A stretch of 64,000 bases of DNA from positions 434,001-498,000 of the forward strand of contig NZ_WBMT01000003.1 of NCBI RefSeq assembly GCF_008923185.1. Reading direction: 5' to 3'. The translations under genes were made by a program, and so were the position numbers. This stretch comes from Actinomadura rudentiformis (GTDB lineage Bacteria; Actinomycetota; Actinomycetes; Streptosporangiales; Streptosporangiaceae). Below are positions 34,782 through 44,101 of the stretch, one piece after another; the stretch's first letter is position 1; each line of letters opens with the position of its first letter. The notes under the pieces are model-generated. The model was not told the DNA's origin, searched no databases, and was given only the letters and a program-made list of their open reading frames with translations.

Positions 34782-35570
34782 TCAACCGAGTGGGCGCGCG
34801 TACCAGCGTCCGTTGTGGCGCTCCACGCCGAGGGGAACACCGAAGCACTCGGACAGATGCTCGTTCGTGAACACCTCGTCCACCTTGCCCTGCGCGACCA
34901 CGCCGCCGCCGCGCAGCAGCAGCGCGTGCGTGAAGCCCTCGGGGACCTCTTCCACGTGGTGGGTGACCATGACCGTCGTGGGCGCGGCCGGGTCGTCCGC
35001 CAGCCGTGAGATCCGCCGGACGAGATCCTCGCGGCCGCCCAGGTCGAGACCGGCCGCCGGCTCGTCCAGGAGAAGCAGTTCGGGGTCGGGCATGAGCGCC
35101 CGGGCGATCTGCACCCTCTTGCGTTCGCCCTCGGAAAGGGTGGCGAACCGGCGCCGGATGAGGTCGGCGCAGCCAAGGGCGTCCAGCAGCTCCACGGCGC
35201 GGGTGACGTCGGTCGAGTCGTACTCCTCCTGCCACCGCCCCAAGATCGCATACGAGGCGGTGAGCACCAGGTCGATGACCTTCTCGCCGGTCGGCACACG
35301 CTCGGCGACCGCTGCGCTCGCGATGCCGATGCGCGGCCGGAGCTCGAACACGTCGGTCCGGCCGAGCCTCTCGCCGAGGATCTCCACCGTCCCCTCGGTC
35401 GGATGCAGCAGGGCGGCGGCGATCTGCAGGAGCGTGGTCTTCCCCGCCCCGTTGGGGCCCACGATCACCCAGCGCTCGTCCTCGTTCACCGTCCACGAAA
35501 CGTCGCGCAGCAGGGTCGCGCCCTCGCGCTTGACTCCGACTCCGCGGAGCTCAAGTACATCGCCGGCCAT
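34782..35570 (-). CDS. ABC-transporter ATP-binding protein
   Basis: About 262 aa. It has Walker A GPNGAGKTT, a Q-loop region, signature LSEGERKRVQIARAL, Walker B LLLLDEPAAGLD, and the H-loop VMVTHHVEEV. The C terminus ends HNGRWYARPL, typical of the ABC-F-unrelated, iron/molybdate-like group YlmA/ModF. The start is unclear: ATGs at 35570, 35579 and 35609 are in frame; 35570 was chosen for family length and a GGGGA about 10 bp upstream. No permease gene is adjacent, so it is an orphan ATPase or acts with a distant partner. Confidence 0.9.
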   Translation of the reverse strand: MAGDVLELRGVGVKREGATLLRDVSWTVNEDERWVIVGPNGAGKTTLLQIAAALLHPTEGTVEILGERLGRTDVFELRPRIGIASAAVAERVPTGEKVIDLVLTASYAILGRWQEEYDSTDVTRAVELLDALGCADLIRRRFATLSEGERKRVQIARALMPDPELLLLDEPAAGLDLGGREDLVRRISRLADDPAAPTTVMVTHHVEEVPEGFTHALLLRGGGVVAQGKVDEVFTNEHLSECFGVPLGVERHNGRWYARPLG

Positions 35571-35849
35571 CACGTACATGTCCCCAACCAGCCGTGCCGA
35601 ATGATCCATCCACAGCCTACTTCCAGTGGGAAGCGCCGGTTCCGTGGCCTGGAACGGAATCAGTGCGGGATGTGTGTCTCGCCGGTGACCCCTGGGAATG
35701 TCGTGACCTGGCCGTACGGTTCCCACCATGGAGCCGGCCGTACGCCGCGAGACGCCGCCGTCGCCCGCGTGGCCGCGAGCTCGAAGACCGCCTGTGCGAT
35801 TCTCAACGCTTATGGTGGTCTGCATGCACGCCGCTGTTCGGAGGGTGGG

Positions 35850-36650
35850 ATGAGCTACAACGGCGCGGACACAGCGACCGCACTGGTCGCCTGGGGCAAC
35901 GCCTGGCTGGCGGGTCACGTCGGTCTGGACGAGGCCGTGGACGCCGTCGAGAAGGCCTCGGGACCGCAGATCCTCGGAGCGGCGCCGACCACTGCCGACG
36001 AGCCGCCGAGCGCGGCACTCCTGGACGAGGTGACGCTGCGACGCGGGCTCGGTGACCTCCGGGTGGCTGGCATGACCGCGTTCCGGCTGGCGCTGCCAGC
36101 CCCTGGTGATCCGCTCGGGCTGTCCGGTCCGCCCGCCTTCAACCGTGCCGCTCTCGACGCGGGCGCCGCCGTGATCGTCTCACTGCCTGACCGCGCTCTC
36201 GGCCTGGTGCCGGTCGAGGACCGGCGCGGCTCGTCGTACGTCGGCGTCCGTTGGAACTCGCAAGACGCCGCCCCTGGCCTGCCTGACGTTCCCACCCTGG
36301 CCGAGGCCGACCGGCAGCTGACCCTCGCCATGCGCGACGCCACCGAGGCGTTGCTGACCGTGGACGACGTCTCCGGCATCCCGCCCGAGATCGCCGACGC
36401 CTTGGCGGACCTCCGTGACCCCGGCCGCAACGACCACCCGCTGGCCCCCGGCTACCCGCAGCGCGCCCACCGCGTCGCCGCCCTCGCCGGCCGCCTCGCG
36501 GTCGTCGTCGAGCTGGCCCGCCGCCTCGACGCCCACGGCCTCACTGCCGACCAGATGCACCGCCGCGGCGACGCCCTCCGCCTCCTGGACGGCGCCATAC
36601 GCCGCGCCCTGGTGGCCGCCTGCAACAGCGCCTTCGACCCCGTTCCCTGA
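35850..36650 (+). CDS. Conserved hypothetical protein
   Basis: A 266-aa protein with GGAGGG before the ATG. It is rich in Ala/Leu/Asp with a helical profile. Visible segments are ALVAWGNAWLAGHVGLDEAV near the start, GLGDLRVAGMTAFRLALPAPGDP, and a C-terminal helical half with HRVAALAGRLAVVVELARRL and RLLDGAIRRALVAACN. No signal peptide, TM helix or catalytic motif is recognised. It looks like a lineage-specific actinobacterial protein. It is convergent with the RDD gene and has no close partner. Confidence 0.8.
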   Translation: MSYNGADTATALVAWGNAWLAGHVGLDEAVDAVEKASGPQILGAAPTTADEPPSAALLDEVTLRRGLGDLRVAGMTAFRLALPAPGDPLGLSGPPAFNRAALDAGAAVIVSLPDRALGLVPVEDRRGSSYVGVRWNSQDAAPGLPDVPTLAEADRQLTLAMRDATEALLTVDDVSGIPPEIADALADLRDPGRNDHPLAPGYPQRAHRVAALAGRLAVVVELARRLDAHGLTADQMHRRGDALRLLDGAIRRALVAACNSAFDPVP

Positions 36651-36792
36651 CACTGGCAGAGCCCAGACGCCACATCGGGGCGCTCACTCGTTCATCTGCC
36701 ACCCCGCGCAGCACATCCATGCGCAGCATCGACTGGCGCGCAACTACCCCCTCCCGCCTCCGCCCGGCTTCCCGCAAGAGCCGAGAGACGGC

Positions 36793-36828
36793 GAACGGGG
36801 CGTTCCCATGGAAGGGAACGCCCCGTTC
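36793..36828. terminator. Perfect 15-bp hairpin terminator
   Basis: GAACGGGGCGTTCCC-ATGGAA-GGGAACGCCCCGTTC, between the convergent 266-aa protein gene and the RDD gene. It is symmetrical and may serve both. The arm matches that of the terminator at 11868-11920 over 14 bases. Confidence 0.9.
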
Positions 36829-36879
36829 AGAGGCGGAGACGCAGAGCCCGTCGTTCAGGGCGACGGCCTGCGTGTCCTG

Positions 36880-37605
36880 TCAGCCTCGGACGACGTACGT
36901 GTTGCAGATCTTGTCAGCGAAGGTCTGCTTGCGCTCGTCCCACAGCGGCCACAGGTAGCCGATGTAGCAGGCGAAGCTGTCGGCGGCGTGGGCGAGACGG
37001 CGGAGGAACGCCATGCCGAACCCGATCGGCTGCCCGCTCTGGGCGCCCACCAGGCGGATGCCCATCTGGCGCTTGCCGATCGTCTGACCGGTCGTGCCCT
37101 CCTGGTAGGTCAGCCACAGACCACCGGCGATGATGCCGATGAAGCCGATGAACGCCAGCAGGGCGCCGACGCCCGACCCGTTCAGCAGCATGATGTAGCC
37201 GATGAAGTAGATGATGCCCGGCAGTGCGCCGACCACGAGCCAGTCGATGATGAGCGCACCCGCACGCGAGCCCCACTCGGCCAGCTGGCCGGTCGAGCCG
37301 TAGTGGTGGTGGTGCACCTCCTGGTAGGCGGGCTGCTGGCCGTACGCGGGCTGCGCGGCGGGCTGCTGGCCGTAGCCAGGCTGCGCCGGGGGCTGGCCGT
37401 AGCCGGGCTGCGCGGGCGGCTGGCCGTAACCAGGCTGCGCAGGCGGCTGACCGTAACCGGGCTGGGCAGGCGGCTGCTGGCCGTAGCCAGGCTGCGCCGG
37501 GGGCTGGCCGTAGCCGGGCTGCGCGGGGGGCTGACCGTAACCAGGCTGCTGCTGCCCGCCGTAGCCCGGCTGCTGCTGCCCGTACGGGTCGTAGGGGTTA
37601 CCCAC
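36880..37605 (-). CDS. RDD-family membrane protein with a PGYGQPPAQ repeat N terminus
   Basis: A 241-aa protein: residues about 10-95 are Pro/Gly/Tyr/Gln repeats (blocks of PGYGQPPAQ and [10 protein letters not shown]), followed by a cytoplasmic HHHHYG stretch and a C-terminal RDD domain with three TM helices ([50 protein letters not shown]). RDD domains are named for Arg-Asp-Asp residues; the first conserved Arg (SRAGALIID) is present. The GTG start has AAGGAG 7 bp upstream. The function of the family is mostly unknown, with links to ion or proton exchange. Paired on the same strand with DUF2752. Confidence 0.92.
   Translation of the reverse strand: MGNPYDPYGQQQPGYGGQQQPGYGQPPAQPGYGQPPAQPGYGQQPPAQPGYGQPPAQPGYGQPPAQPGYGQPPAQPGYGQQPAAQPAYGQQPAYQEVHHHHYGSTGQLAEWGSRAGALIIDWLVVGALPGIIYFIGYIMLLNGSGVGALLAFIGFIGIIAGGLWLTYQEGTTGQTIGKRQMGIRLVGAQSGQPIGFGMAFLRRLAHAADSFACYIGYLWPLWDERKQTFADKICNTYVVRG
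37320..37595. repeat. Coding tandem repeat (about 27-30 bp) in the RDD gene
   Basis: Units around CTGGCCGTAGCC(A/G)GGCTGCG occur about eight times and encode the PGYGQ(Q)PPAQ blocks. All are multiples of three, so changes in copy number keep frame. Confidence 0.9.
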
Positions 37606-37694
37606 ACTTGCTCCTTATTGATTGACCCTGTGGTTTTGTGACGCCCGCCGGACCCGGAGGGCTCCGCAAGTCTGGCCGACGAGGGAGGACGGCC

Positions 37695-38144
37695 TCAAAC
37701 CCGCAGGAGACCGAGCCGGACAAGCTGCCACAGCTCCGACCCCACGAGGGCGGTACCGAGCACCCACGCACGAGTGCCCGGTCGGAGTGCCCACCACCGG
37801 CTTCCCAGTCCCAGCGGTGCGAACGCGATCGCGATCGCACCGGCGAAGGCCACCGGATTCGCCAGCACGGCACGGACCGGTTGGCCCGAACCCAGCTCGA
37901 TGAACACGGTCGTACCACCGCACAGCGGACAGGGGACGCCGGTGACTGCCCGGAGGGGACAGAGCACACCGGGGTCGTTGACACGGTGGATCCACGCCGC
38001 GCCGATGGCCGCGGTGGCCATGGCCGCGACGCGCAGCATCACACCCACAGGGCCGTGCCGCGCAGCGGTGAGGGTCCGGCTGACCATGGTCCCCGGCGCA
38101 CCCTGCGGTGCCCCGGCGACGGTCGCCCCGGGCGCTCCCCCCAA
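37695..38144 (-). CDS. DUF2752 membrane protein
   Basis: About 149 aa from a TTG at 38144 with GGAGG 5 bp upstream; an ATG at 38087 would give 130 aa. It has the DUF2752 motif CPLRAVTGVPCPLCGGTT, which may bind a metal, and about three TM helices. It commonly neighbours RDD or TM2 proteins in actinomycetes, as here. Function unknown. A near-perfect palindrome at 38173-38195 (GTGACCCG...CGGGTTCAC) lies in its upstream region. Confidence 0.85.
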   Translation of the reverse strand: MGGAPGATVAGAPQGAPGTMVSRTLTAARHGPVGVMLRVAAMATAAIGAAWIHRVNDPGVLCPLRAVTGVPCPLCGGTTVFIELGSGQPVRAVLANPVAFAGAIAIAFAPLGLGSRWWALRPGTRAWVLGTALVGSELWQLVRLGLLRV

Positions 38145-38909
38145 CGAATCCTCCGCCTCGATGACTTAAATCCGAGTGACCCGTATATCGGGTTCACCCC
38201 CAGGTAGGTCAAGCCCCGGCGACCATCCGCGATCGGACCGTTACCTGAACGGCCATGACACCACCTCGATGGCAAGACTAGGACAAACCACCAAGTGAAT
38301 GGGCCTCGTTTTCGTCGATGAGCGACGTGTAACAGCGCACTTCAGCGCCCCATCCCCCTCATGGCGGAGCAATTCATTACCAACCGGGCTCCAACTTTCA
38401 CCCCACCGCCCCGACCACCCTGAGGAATGACTGAACACTCCCTGCAACCAACCTGAACGCCGCCCCAATCCAAAATGAATGCGTCCCACTCCAACAATCG
38501 ACGGCCCACGCGCCAGACCTGGGGCACCGCTTGGCAGCTCCCGCGCGTTGCCAACCCCGGGTCGCTCCGTGGACGAGCCTTGCGCGGCGAGCCAGGGCCG
38601 CTGCGTGAGTGGGCTTTGTATCTACGCGGCATGCGCGCGACCGGAACTACTCCGCCAGCAGGCCCACGCGCCAGAGCTGGGATAAAGCCCTGCGCGCTGG
38701 AAGCTGGGATGGCTGCGTGGGCGGGGCTTTGCCCGCGCCGGCGCCGAGGATGCGAGTTCGGCGTGGCTGCGCGCCGGGAGTTAGGGGTTGCTGCACGGGC
38801 GGGGCTGCGCAGTGGTGGCGAGGCCGCTGCGGGAGCGGCCAGCGCGGCGGAACCGGGACTGCTCAGGCGGGGCCGGATATTGGCGTGGCTCTGCGGGTCG
38901 GCGCCGGGG
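38145..38909. other. 765-bp region without a convincing gene
   Basis: Short open frames exist on both strands, but none shows a ribosome site or a recognisable protein. The right half is Trp/Gly/Arg-biased high-GC DNA with a direct repeat of GGCCCACGCGCCAGA(C/G)CTGGG at 38503 and 38661. It may be a decayed gene or a long 3' region after the PP2C operon. No terminator hairpin stood out. Confidence 0.5.
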
Positions 38910-39695
38910 TCAGGCTTGGGCGGCGGCGCCTACCGTTTGGGGCGGCGTGGTCTCGGTGACCTGCTCGGATTCCACGACGTCGGCGATCACGGCGGTGATG
39001 TTGTCGGGGCCGCCGGCGTCGCGGGCCAGTTGGATGAGGCGCTGGATGGCCCAGGAGGGCTCGGCTTCCGCGGTGAGAACCTCGTAGATGGTCTGGGCGT
39101 CGACGGGCCCGCTGAGGCCGTCGGAACACAGGAGGTAGCGGTCGCCCAGGCGCGCCTCGCGGAGGCGTAGGTCGGGCTCGCGGTCGTCGCGGCCGTCCAG
39201 GACGCGGTAGAGAACGTGGGACAGGCGGGAGGTCTCGGCAGGGTCGGGGACCTGACCGGCCTCGCTCGCCTCGGCGTTCAGCAGCTGGTCCATCGTGTGG
39301 TCCTGCGTGATCTGGAAGAGCTCGCCGTCACGCAGGAGGTAGCCGCGGGAGTCGCCGATGTGGGCGAGGGCGACGCGGGCGCCGGACCAGAACATCGCGG
39401 TGAGCGTGGTGCCCATGCGGCTCAGGTCGGGACGTTCCTCGCGCACGATCCGCAACTTCTCGTTGGCCTCGGCCACGGCCCGGCCCAGGCTCTCGACAAG
39501 GTCGTCATTGTGGGCATCGGTGTCCAGCGAGCGCAGCGAGCCGATGACGGTGGAACTGGCGACCTCGCCGCCCGCGTAGCCGCCCATGCCGTCGGCGACC
39601 GCGATCAACCGTGCACCGGCGTAGCCCGAGTCCTCGTTGTTCTCTCGGCTGCACCCGATGTCACTGCCTGCTGCGTACCTGATTGTTACGTTCAT
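38910..39695 (-). CDS. PP2C-family serine/threonine phosphatase
   Basis: A 261-aa protein phosphatase: SDIGCSRENNEDSG, IAVADGMGGYAGGEVAS, LAHIGDSRGYLLRDGELF, TQDHTMDQLL, LLCSDGLSG and GGPDNITAVIADV, so all metal-binding aspartates are present. It is soluble, with no kinase-associated linker. It would remove phosphate from Ser/Thr of proteins, either targets of Hanks kinases or regulator partners. It is the third gene of an apparent operon, 36 bp after the response regulator. Its ribosome site is weak, so it may be translated by coupling or at a low level. Confidence 0.93.
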   Translation of the reverse strand: MNVTIRYAAGSDIGCSRENNEDSGYAGARLIAVADGMGGYAGGEVASSTVIGSLRSLDTDAHNDDLVESLGRAVAEANEKLRIVREERPDLSRMGTTLTAMFWSGARVALAHIGDSRGYLLRDGELFQITQDHTMDQLLNAEASEAGQVPDPAETSRLSHVLYRVLDGRDDREPDLRLREARLGDRYLLCSDGLSGPVDAQTIYEVLTAEAEPSWAIQRLIQLARDAGGPDNITAVIADVVESEQVTETTPPQTVGAAAQA

Positions 39696-39731
39696 ACCGA
39701 TTTCGATGACGATCCTGTCGTGGGAGTTGTA

Positions 39732-40367
39732 TCAGTCGCCGGCCAGGCCGTGTCGGACGGCGTACAACGCCGCCTGCGTCCGATCCTGGACTCCCAGCTT
39801 CATGAGCAGATTACTGACGTGTGTCTTGACGGTCTTCTCGGAGACCATGAGAGCACGCCCGATCTCCCGGTTGGATCTGCCCAGTGCTATCTGCACGAGC
39901 ACCTCCCGTTCACGTTCGGTCAGCGCGGCGAGGCCGCGGTCGTCTCCGGCCGCCGAGTCCACACGCACCACTGCCTCGGCGGCGTCGGGCGCGAACAGGA
40001 CATGCCCGTCGTGCACCGCCCTGATCGCCTGGACCAGCGCCTGCGGATCGACATCCTTGTATAGGTACCCAGCCGCTCCTGCCTGTACAGCCGGCAGCAC
40101 GTGTCCACGTTCTGTCACGCTCGTCAGGACCAGAACGCGCGCCGCCACCCCTCGAGCCCGCAGCTCCGTCAGCGCGGCCAGGCCGTCGGCACCGGGCATC
40201 TTGAGGTCCATCAGAACGATATCGGGCTCCAGCGATTCGGCCAGCGTCACGGCGGACACGCCGTCCTCCGCCTCACCGACCACCTCGATGTCCTCCTGGA
40301 TCCCGAGGAAGGTCCGCAAGCCCTGCCGTACGACCGGATGGTCGTCGGCGATCAGCACCTTGATCAT
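39732..40367 (-). CDS. NarL/LuxR-type response regulator
   Basis: A 211-aa regulator: receiver domain with the acidic pocket in IADDHPVVRQG, phospho-acceptor Asp54 (VLMDLKMPGADG), and the switch Thr and Lys in VLVLTSVTE and GYLYKD. The C-terminal LuxR helix-turn-helix reads LTEREREVLVQIALGRSNRE then EKTVKTHVSNLLMKLG. The ATG has GGAGGA upstream. It is 58 bp downstream of the histidine kinase and so its cognate partner. Its targets are not known; a half-site-like sequence upstream of the kinase is described among the findings. Confidence 0.94.
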   Translation of the reverse strand: MIKVLIADDHPVVRQGLRTFLGIQEDIEVVGEAEDGVSAVTLAESLEPDIVLMDLKMPGADGLAALTELRARGVAARVLVLTSVTERGHVLPAVQAGAAGYLYKDVDPQALVQAIRAVHDGHVLFAPDAAEAVVRVDSAAGDDRGLAALTEREREVLVQIALGRSNREIGRALMVSEKTVKTHVSNLLMKLGVQDRTQAALYAVRHGLAGD

Positions 40368-40425
40368 GGCGTCCTCCCTGGAGCCAGGGTGCCAGCCGCC
40401 ATGATCGCGACGCCAGCCTCAAAGG

Positions 40426-41616
40426 TCATGCGGGCACCTCCAGCCGTACGACCGTGCCCGCTCCCGGGGCGGCGTCGATCGACAGGACACCGCCGATCGA
40501 ACGTGCCCGATCATGCATGGACGCCAGTCCGAGGCCGCCCGGAGGCGGCTCGCTGGGCCATGGGTCCTTGCGGCCGCCACGGCCGCCGTTCAGCGCCGCA
40601 GGGTCGAAGCCCGCGCCGTCGTCCGCCACCTCCAGCACGACCCGCTCGCCGTCACCCTTGAGGCGTACCTCGACGACGCCCGCCCCGGAGTGGCGCAGGG
40701 CGTTGTAGAGCGCCTCCTGGGCGATCCGGAACAGCGCGGCCTCCTGGTCCTCGGGCAGCGCGACCGCGCCGTCTCCAGCGAACCGTACGGCGGTGTCGTA
40801 CGCGCGGTCGAGCACCTCGGCGTGCTTGCGCAGGGAGGCGGCCAGGCCGTCGACGAGGTCGGCGGGCCGGAGCTCGAAGATCACGGCGCGGAGCTCGGCG
40901 AGCGCTTCAGCCGCGAGACGTTCCACCTGGGCGAGCTCAGTGACGGTACGGGCCGGATCGCGTTCGGCGAGCGCGGCGGCGGCCTTGGCCGTGAGCCGGA
41001 GGGAGAACAGCTTCTGCGCCACCGCGTCGTGCAGCTCCCGGGCGAGCCGGTTGCGTTCGGCCACGACGGTGAGCTCGCGGTTGTGCTCGTACAGCCGGGC
41101 ATTGGTCATGGCGATCGCGGCATGCGCGGCGAAGAGCGTGAGGAGCTCCTCGTCCGACTTGGTGAACCCCTCGCCCTTGGGGACGTTCTGCTTGTTGGCG
41201 AGGAAGATGATGCCCAGCACGTCCTCGCCGTCCTGGATCGGCACGCCCAGGAAGTCCTTGAGGACGGGGTGCGCCGACGGCCAGCCCTCGAACTCCGGCT
41301 CCCGCCGGATGTCGCTCAGCCGCTTGGGCTCGTTGTCGCGCAACATCGCGGCGAGCATGCCGTGCTGGCGGGGCAGGGGCCCGATGGCCTCCCACTCGGC
41401 ATCCGAGACGCCCTCGACCACGAACTCGGCGAACGATCCTTCGTCGTCCGGCACTCCCAGGGCGGCATAACGGGCGTCGAGGAGCTGCGCGGCGGCCCGT
41501 ACGATCACCTGGAGCACCTCGTGCACCGACAGATGCCGGGTCACGGCGAGCACGGCGGAGCTGACGGCGTGCAGGGTCGCCCCGGGATCGCCGCAGCCTC
41601 GCTGGTCGACGCTCAT
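40426..41616 (-). CDS. GAF-domain sensor histidine kinase (NarL-type)
   Basis: A 396-aa soluble kinase: one GAF domain (residues about 15-177, KDFLGVPIQDGEDVLGIIFLANK), HisKA_3 with phospho-acceptor His196 in ARELHDAVAQKLF, and a HATPase_c domain (EALYNALRHSGAG, VADDGAGFDPA, GLGLASMHDRARSIGG). It lacks TM helices, so it senses an intracellular ligand or redox state through the GAF domain, as DevS-type kinases do. The ATG at 41616 has GGGG upstream; a start at 41676 is possible. It opens an operon with the response regulator and PP2C. Confidence 0.93.
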   Translation of the reverse strand: MSVDQRGCGDPGATLHAVSSAVLAVTRHLSVHEVLQVIVRAAAQLLDARYAALGVPDDEGSFAEFVVEGVSDAEWEAIGPLPRQHGMLAAMLRDNEPKRLSDIRREPEFEGWPSAHPVLKDFLGVPIQDGEDVLGIIFLANKQNVPKGEGFTKSDEELLTLFAAHAAIAMTNARLYEHNRELTVVAERNRLARELHDAVAQKLFSLRLTAKAAAALAERDPARTVTELAQVERLAAEALAELRAVIFELRPADLVDGLAASLRKHAEVLDRAYDTAVRFAGDGAVALPEDQEAALFRIAQEALYNALRHSGAGVVEVRLKGDGERVVLEVADDGAGFDPAALNGGRGGRKDPWPSEPPPGGLGLASMHDRARSIGGVLSIDAAPGAGTVVRLEVPA

Positions 41617-41827
41617 CCCACCCCGCTTCCGATCGCGCCGCCTGAGCCCGTCGTGGCTCGCATGTGAAGCCGTCATGGCTCACATGTGAAGACCGTACTC
41701 TCTGGGCGCCTCATCCCAAATCAGCCCCGGGTCCTACGTGGCGTCGAAGGTCCTAGGCCTATAAGACGAGAAGGTGCGGGACCGGTCGGCCGATGACCTT
41801 CGGAGCTGGGATTTCTAGCGTCAAAGC

Positions 41828-42577
41828 ATGACGCGGAAAACGGCACTCATCACCGGCGCCTCCCGGGGGCTGGGGCGGGCACTCGCCCAGGAGCTCGGCC
41901 GGGACGGCTGGAATCTCATCCTGAACGCACGCGGCGCCGAGGCCCTCGATGCCGCCTCGGCCGAGATCCTCGAAGCCGCCTCCAAGGAACTCGCTCCCGG
42001 GGACGGCCCCGCAGCCCGGAACGGCCAAGCCCCCGTCGCGATCACCACGATCGCGGGCGACGTGGCCGACCCGGACCACCGCGCACGGCTCGTCCAGGCG
42101 GTGAACGAGGCAGGCGGCCTCGACCTCCTGGTCAACAACGCCGGGACCCTCGGCACGACTCCGCTGCCCCGCCTCGCCGACCAGCCGCTCGACGAGCTGG
42201 CCGAGGCGTTCCGGATCAACACGCTGGCGCCGCTCGCGCTCGTCCAGGCGCTGTTGCCCACGCTGCGCGAACGCGGCGGAGCGATCTTGAACATCACGTC
42301 GGACGCCTCCCGCGAGCCCTATGAGACCTGGGGCGGCTACGGGTCCACCAAGGCGGCCCTGGAGCAGATCTCCAACGTCCTCGCCGCCGAAGAGCCCGAG
42401 GTGGCCGTCTGGTGGGTCGACCCTGGCGAGATGCGGACCGAGATGCTCCGCGCCGCGGGCGAGGACGCGGACGCGGCGCCCCCTCCGGAAAGGGCCGCCG
42501 CAGCTCTCCGGCACCTCATCACCGAACGTTCCCCCAGCGGCCGCTACCAGGTCGCCGACCTGGCAGGTGCACGATGA
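41828..42577 (+). CDS. Short-chain dehydrogenase/reductase
   Basis: A 249-aa classical SDR: TGASRGLGRALAQELG (NAD(P) binding), LVNNAGTLGTTPL, NITSDASREPY and the catalytic GGYGSTKAALEQ (Tyr-x3-Lys). An extra Ala/Glu-rich loop sits between the second and third strands. Its TGA overlaps the ATG of the following MFS transporter by ATGA, so they are translationally coupled. That suggests the transporter exports the product or substrate. Substrate unknown. Confidence 0.92.
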   Translation: MTRKTALITGASRGLGRALAQELGRDGWNLILNARGAEALDAASAEILEAASKELAPGDGPAARNGQAPVAITTIAGDVADPDHRARLVQAVNEAGGLDLLVNNAGTLGTTPLPRLADQPLDELAEAFRINTLAPLALVQALLPTLRERGGAILNITSDASREPYETWGGYGSTKAALEQISNVLAAEEPEVAVWWVDPGEMRTEMLRAAGEDADAAPPPERAAAALRHLITERSPSGRYQVADLAGAR

Positions 42578-44061
42578 CCACAGCGATAGGCCCCGACTCC
42601 CCCTCCGTCAACGACGAAACCACAGCCCAGCCCGTCGACCTCGGCGGCAAGCAGCCCGACCACACTCAAACGGCACCCGCTCGGCGAAGGCGGAAGCGAA
42701 AGTGGCCGCAGACTCGGACTCGGACGCGGCCTGAGAGTCTGATGCGCGGTCCGTACCGCACGCCCACGCTCGGCATCGTGCTCACCGTGACACTGCTGGC
42801 CTTCGAGGCCATGGCGGTCACCACGGTGATGCCGGTGACGGCGCGGGATCTGAACGGCCTGTCATTGTACGCGTGGGGCTTCAGCGGCACCCTGATCGCC
42901 AGCGTCCTCGCCACAGTGCTCGCAGGTGGCTGGATCGACCGTTCCGGGCCCGCCAAGCCCCTTCTGATCGGGCTCGCCGTCTTCGTCGCCGGACTGGCGA
43001 TCGCCGGGGCGGCCCCCACGATGGTGGTCTTCGTCTTGGGCCGCGTGGTTCAGGGCCTGGGCACGGGCGTCGCGATGGTCGCCAGCTACGTGCTGATCGC
43101 CCGCGTGTATCCCGAGTCGCTGCGGCCGAGGGTGTTCGCCGCGCTGGCCGCCGCCTGGGTGCTCCCCTCGCTGATCGGCCCGGCGATCGGCGGCGCGGTG
43201 GCCGAGCACATCGGCTGGCGCTGGGTGTTCCTGGGCCTGATCCCTCTGGTGATCCCGGCCGCGGCCATGCTGGTCCCCGCGTTCCGCAACCTGAAGCCCG
43301 CCGAGCACGCCCCGGCAGGCCGCGCGGGCGCCACCCGCTACATCGCCGCCGTCGCGGTGGCGGCCGGTGCCGGCCTTCTGCTGTACGGGCTGGACAACCC
43401 CGGCCTGATGCTGATCCCGGCCGCAGCCGCCGGACTGGCCGGACTCGCGTACGGCCTGCCGAAGCTCGTCCCCGCCGGAACGCTCCGGATGCGGCGCGGC
43501 CTGCCCAGCGTCGTCGTGGCCCGTGGCCTGCTGGCCGGTGCGTTCTTCGGCACGGACGTCTTCATCCCGCTCGCCCTCACCTCGCTGCACGGGTTCAGCG
43601 CCACCCAGGCGGGGATCGTGCTCACCGTCGCCGCCCTCGGCTGGTCGGCCGCCTCGCAGATCCAAGGCCGGTCCAGGCGGCCCCAGACGCTGTTCGTCCT
43701 GCTGGGAGCCGTGTTCACGACCGTCGGCGTGGTCGCGGTGACGGTCACCCTGCAGCTGTCGGGCTGGTGGTCGGCACCCGCATGGACCATCGGCGGCTTC
43801 GGGATGGGATTTGCGATCAGCGCCCTCAGCGTCCTCATGCTCAACCAGTCGGCCGAGGAAGAGCAGGGCGTCAACTCCTCCGCGCTCCAGATCAGCGACA
43901 CGCTCGGCTCCTCCGTCGTGGTCGGCCTGGCCGGCGCCCTGGTCACCGGATTCGGCACCGACCACCTCGAACAGGGCCTGATCGTCGCCGGTCTCCTCTT
44001 CACCGCGATCGCCGCACTGGCGGTCGTCTCCGCCTTCCGGCTGGAAGCCGACAAGGCCTGA
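42574..44061 (+). CDS. MFS-family efflux transporter
   Basis: A 495-aa major-facilitator protein with 14 predicted helices by eye. The N-terminal 60 residues are hydrophilic with a basic RRRRKRKW patch. The first TM pair has AVTTVMPVTARDLNGL and the motif-A-like loop AGGWIDRSGPAKPLLIG, and motif C-like glycines occur in the fifth helix (WVLPSLIGPAIGGAVAEHIG). This resembles DHA2-type drug/proton antiporters. It overlaps the upstream SDR gene by 4 bp and is followed after 40 bp by a QueA-like gene, so the three may form an operon. Confidence 0.92.
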   Translation: MTTAIGPDSPSVNDETTAQPVDLGGKQPDHTQTAPARRRRKRKWPQTRTRTRPESLMRGPYRTPTLGIVLTVTLLAFEAMAVTTVMPVTARDLNGLSLYAWGFSGTLIASVLATVLAGGWIDRSGPAKPLLIGLAVFVAGLAIAGAAPTMVVFVLGRVVQGLGTGVAMVASYVLIARVYPESLRPRVFAALAAAWVLPSLIGPAIGGAVAEHIGWRWVFLGLIPLVIPAAAMLVPAFRNLKPAEHAPAGRAGATRYIAAVAVAAGAGLLLYGLDNPGLMLIPAAAAGLAGLAYGLPKLVPAGTLRMRRGLPSVVVARGLLAGAFFGTDVFIPLALTSLHGFSATQAGIVLTVAALGWSAASQIQGRSRRPQTLFVLLGAVFTTVGVVAVTVTLQLSGWWSAPAWTIGGFGMGFAISALSVLMLNQSAEEEQGVNSSALQISDTLGSSVVVGLAGALVTGFGTDHLEQGLIVAGLLFTAIAALAVVSAFRLEADKA

Positions 44062-44101
44062 TCTCGCACACCCGGACCCTCGCTGCCCCAGGAGACGAGC
44101 C

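Noticed and set aside
38475..39170. Long plus-strand frame over the PP2C gene end
   Set aside because: It is the antisense shadow of the phosphatase gene; it has Gly/Arg-biased nonsense composition and no ribosome site.
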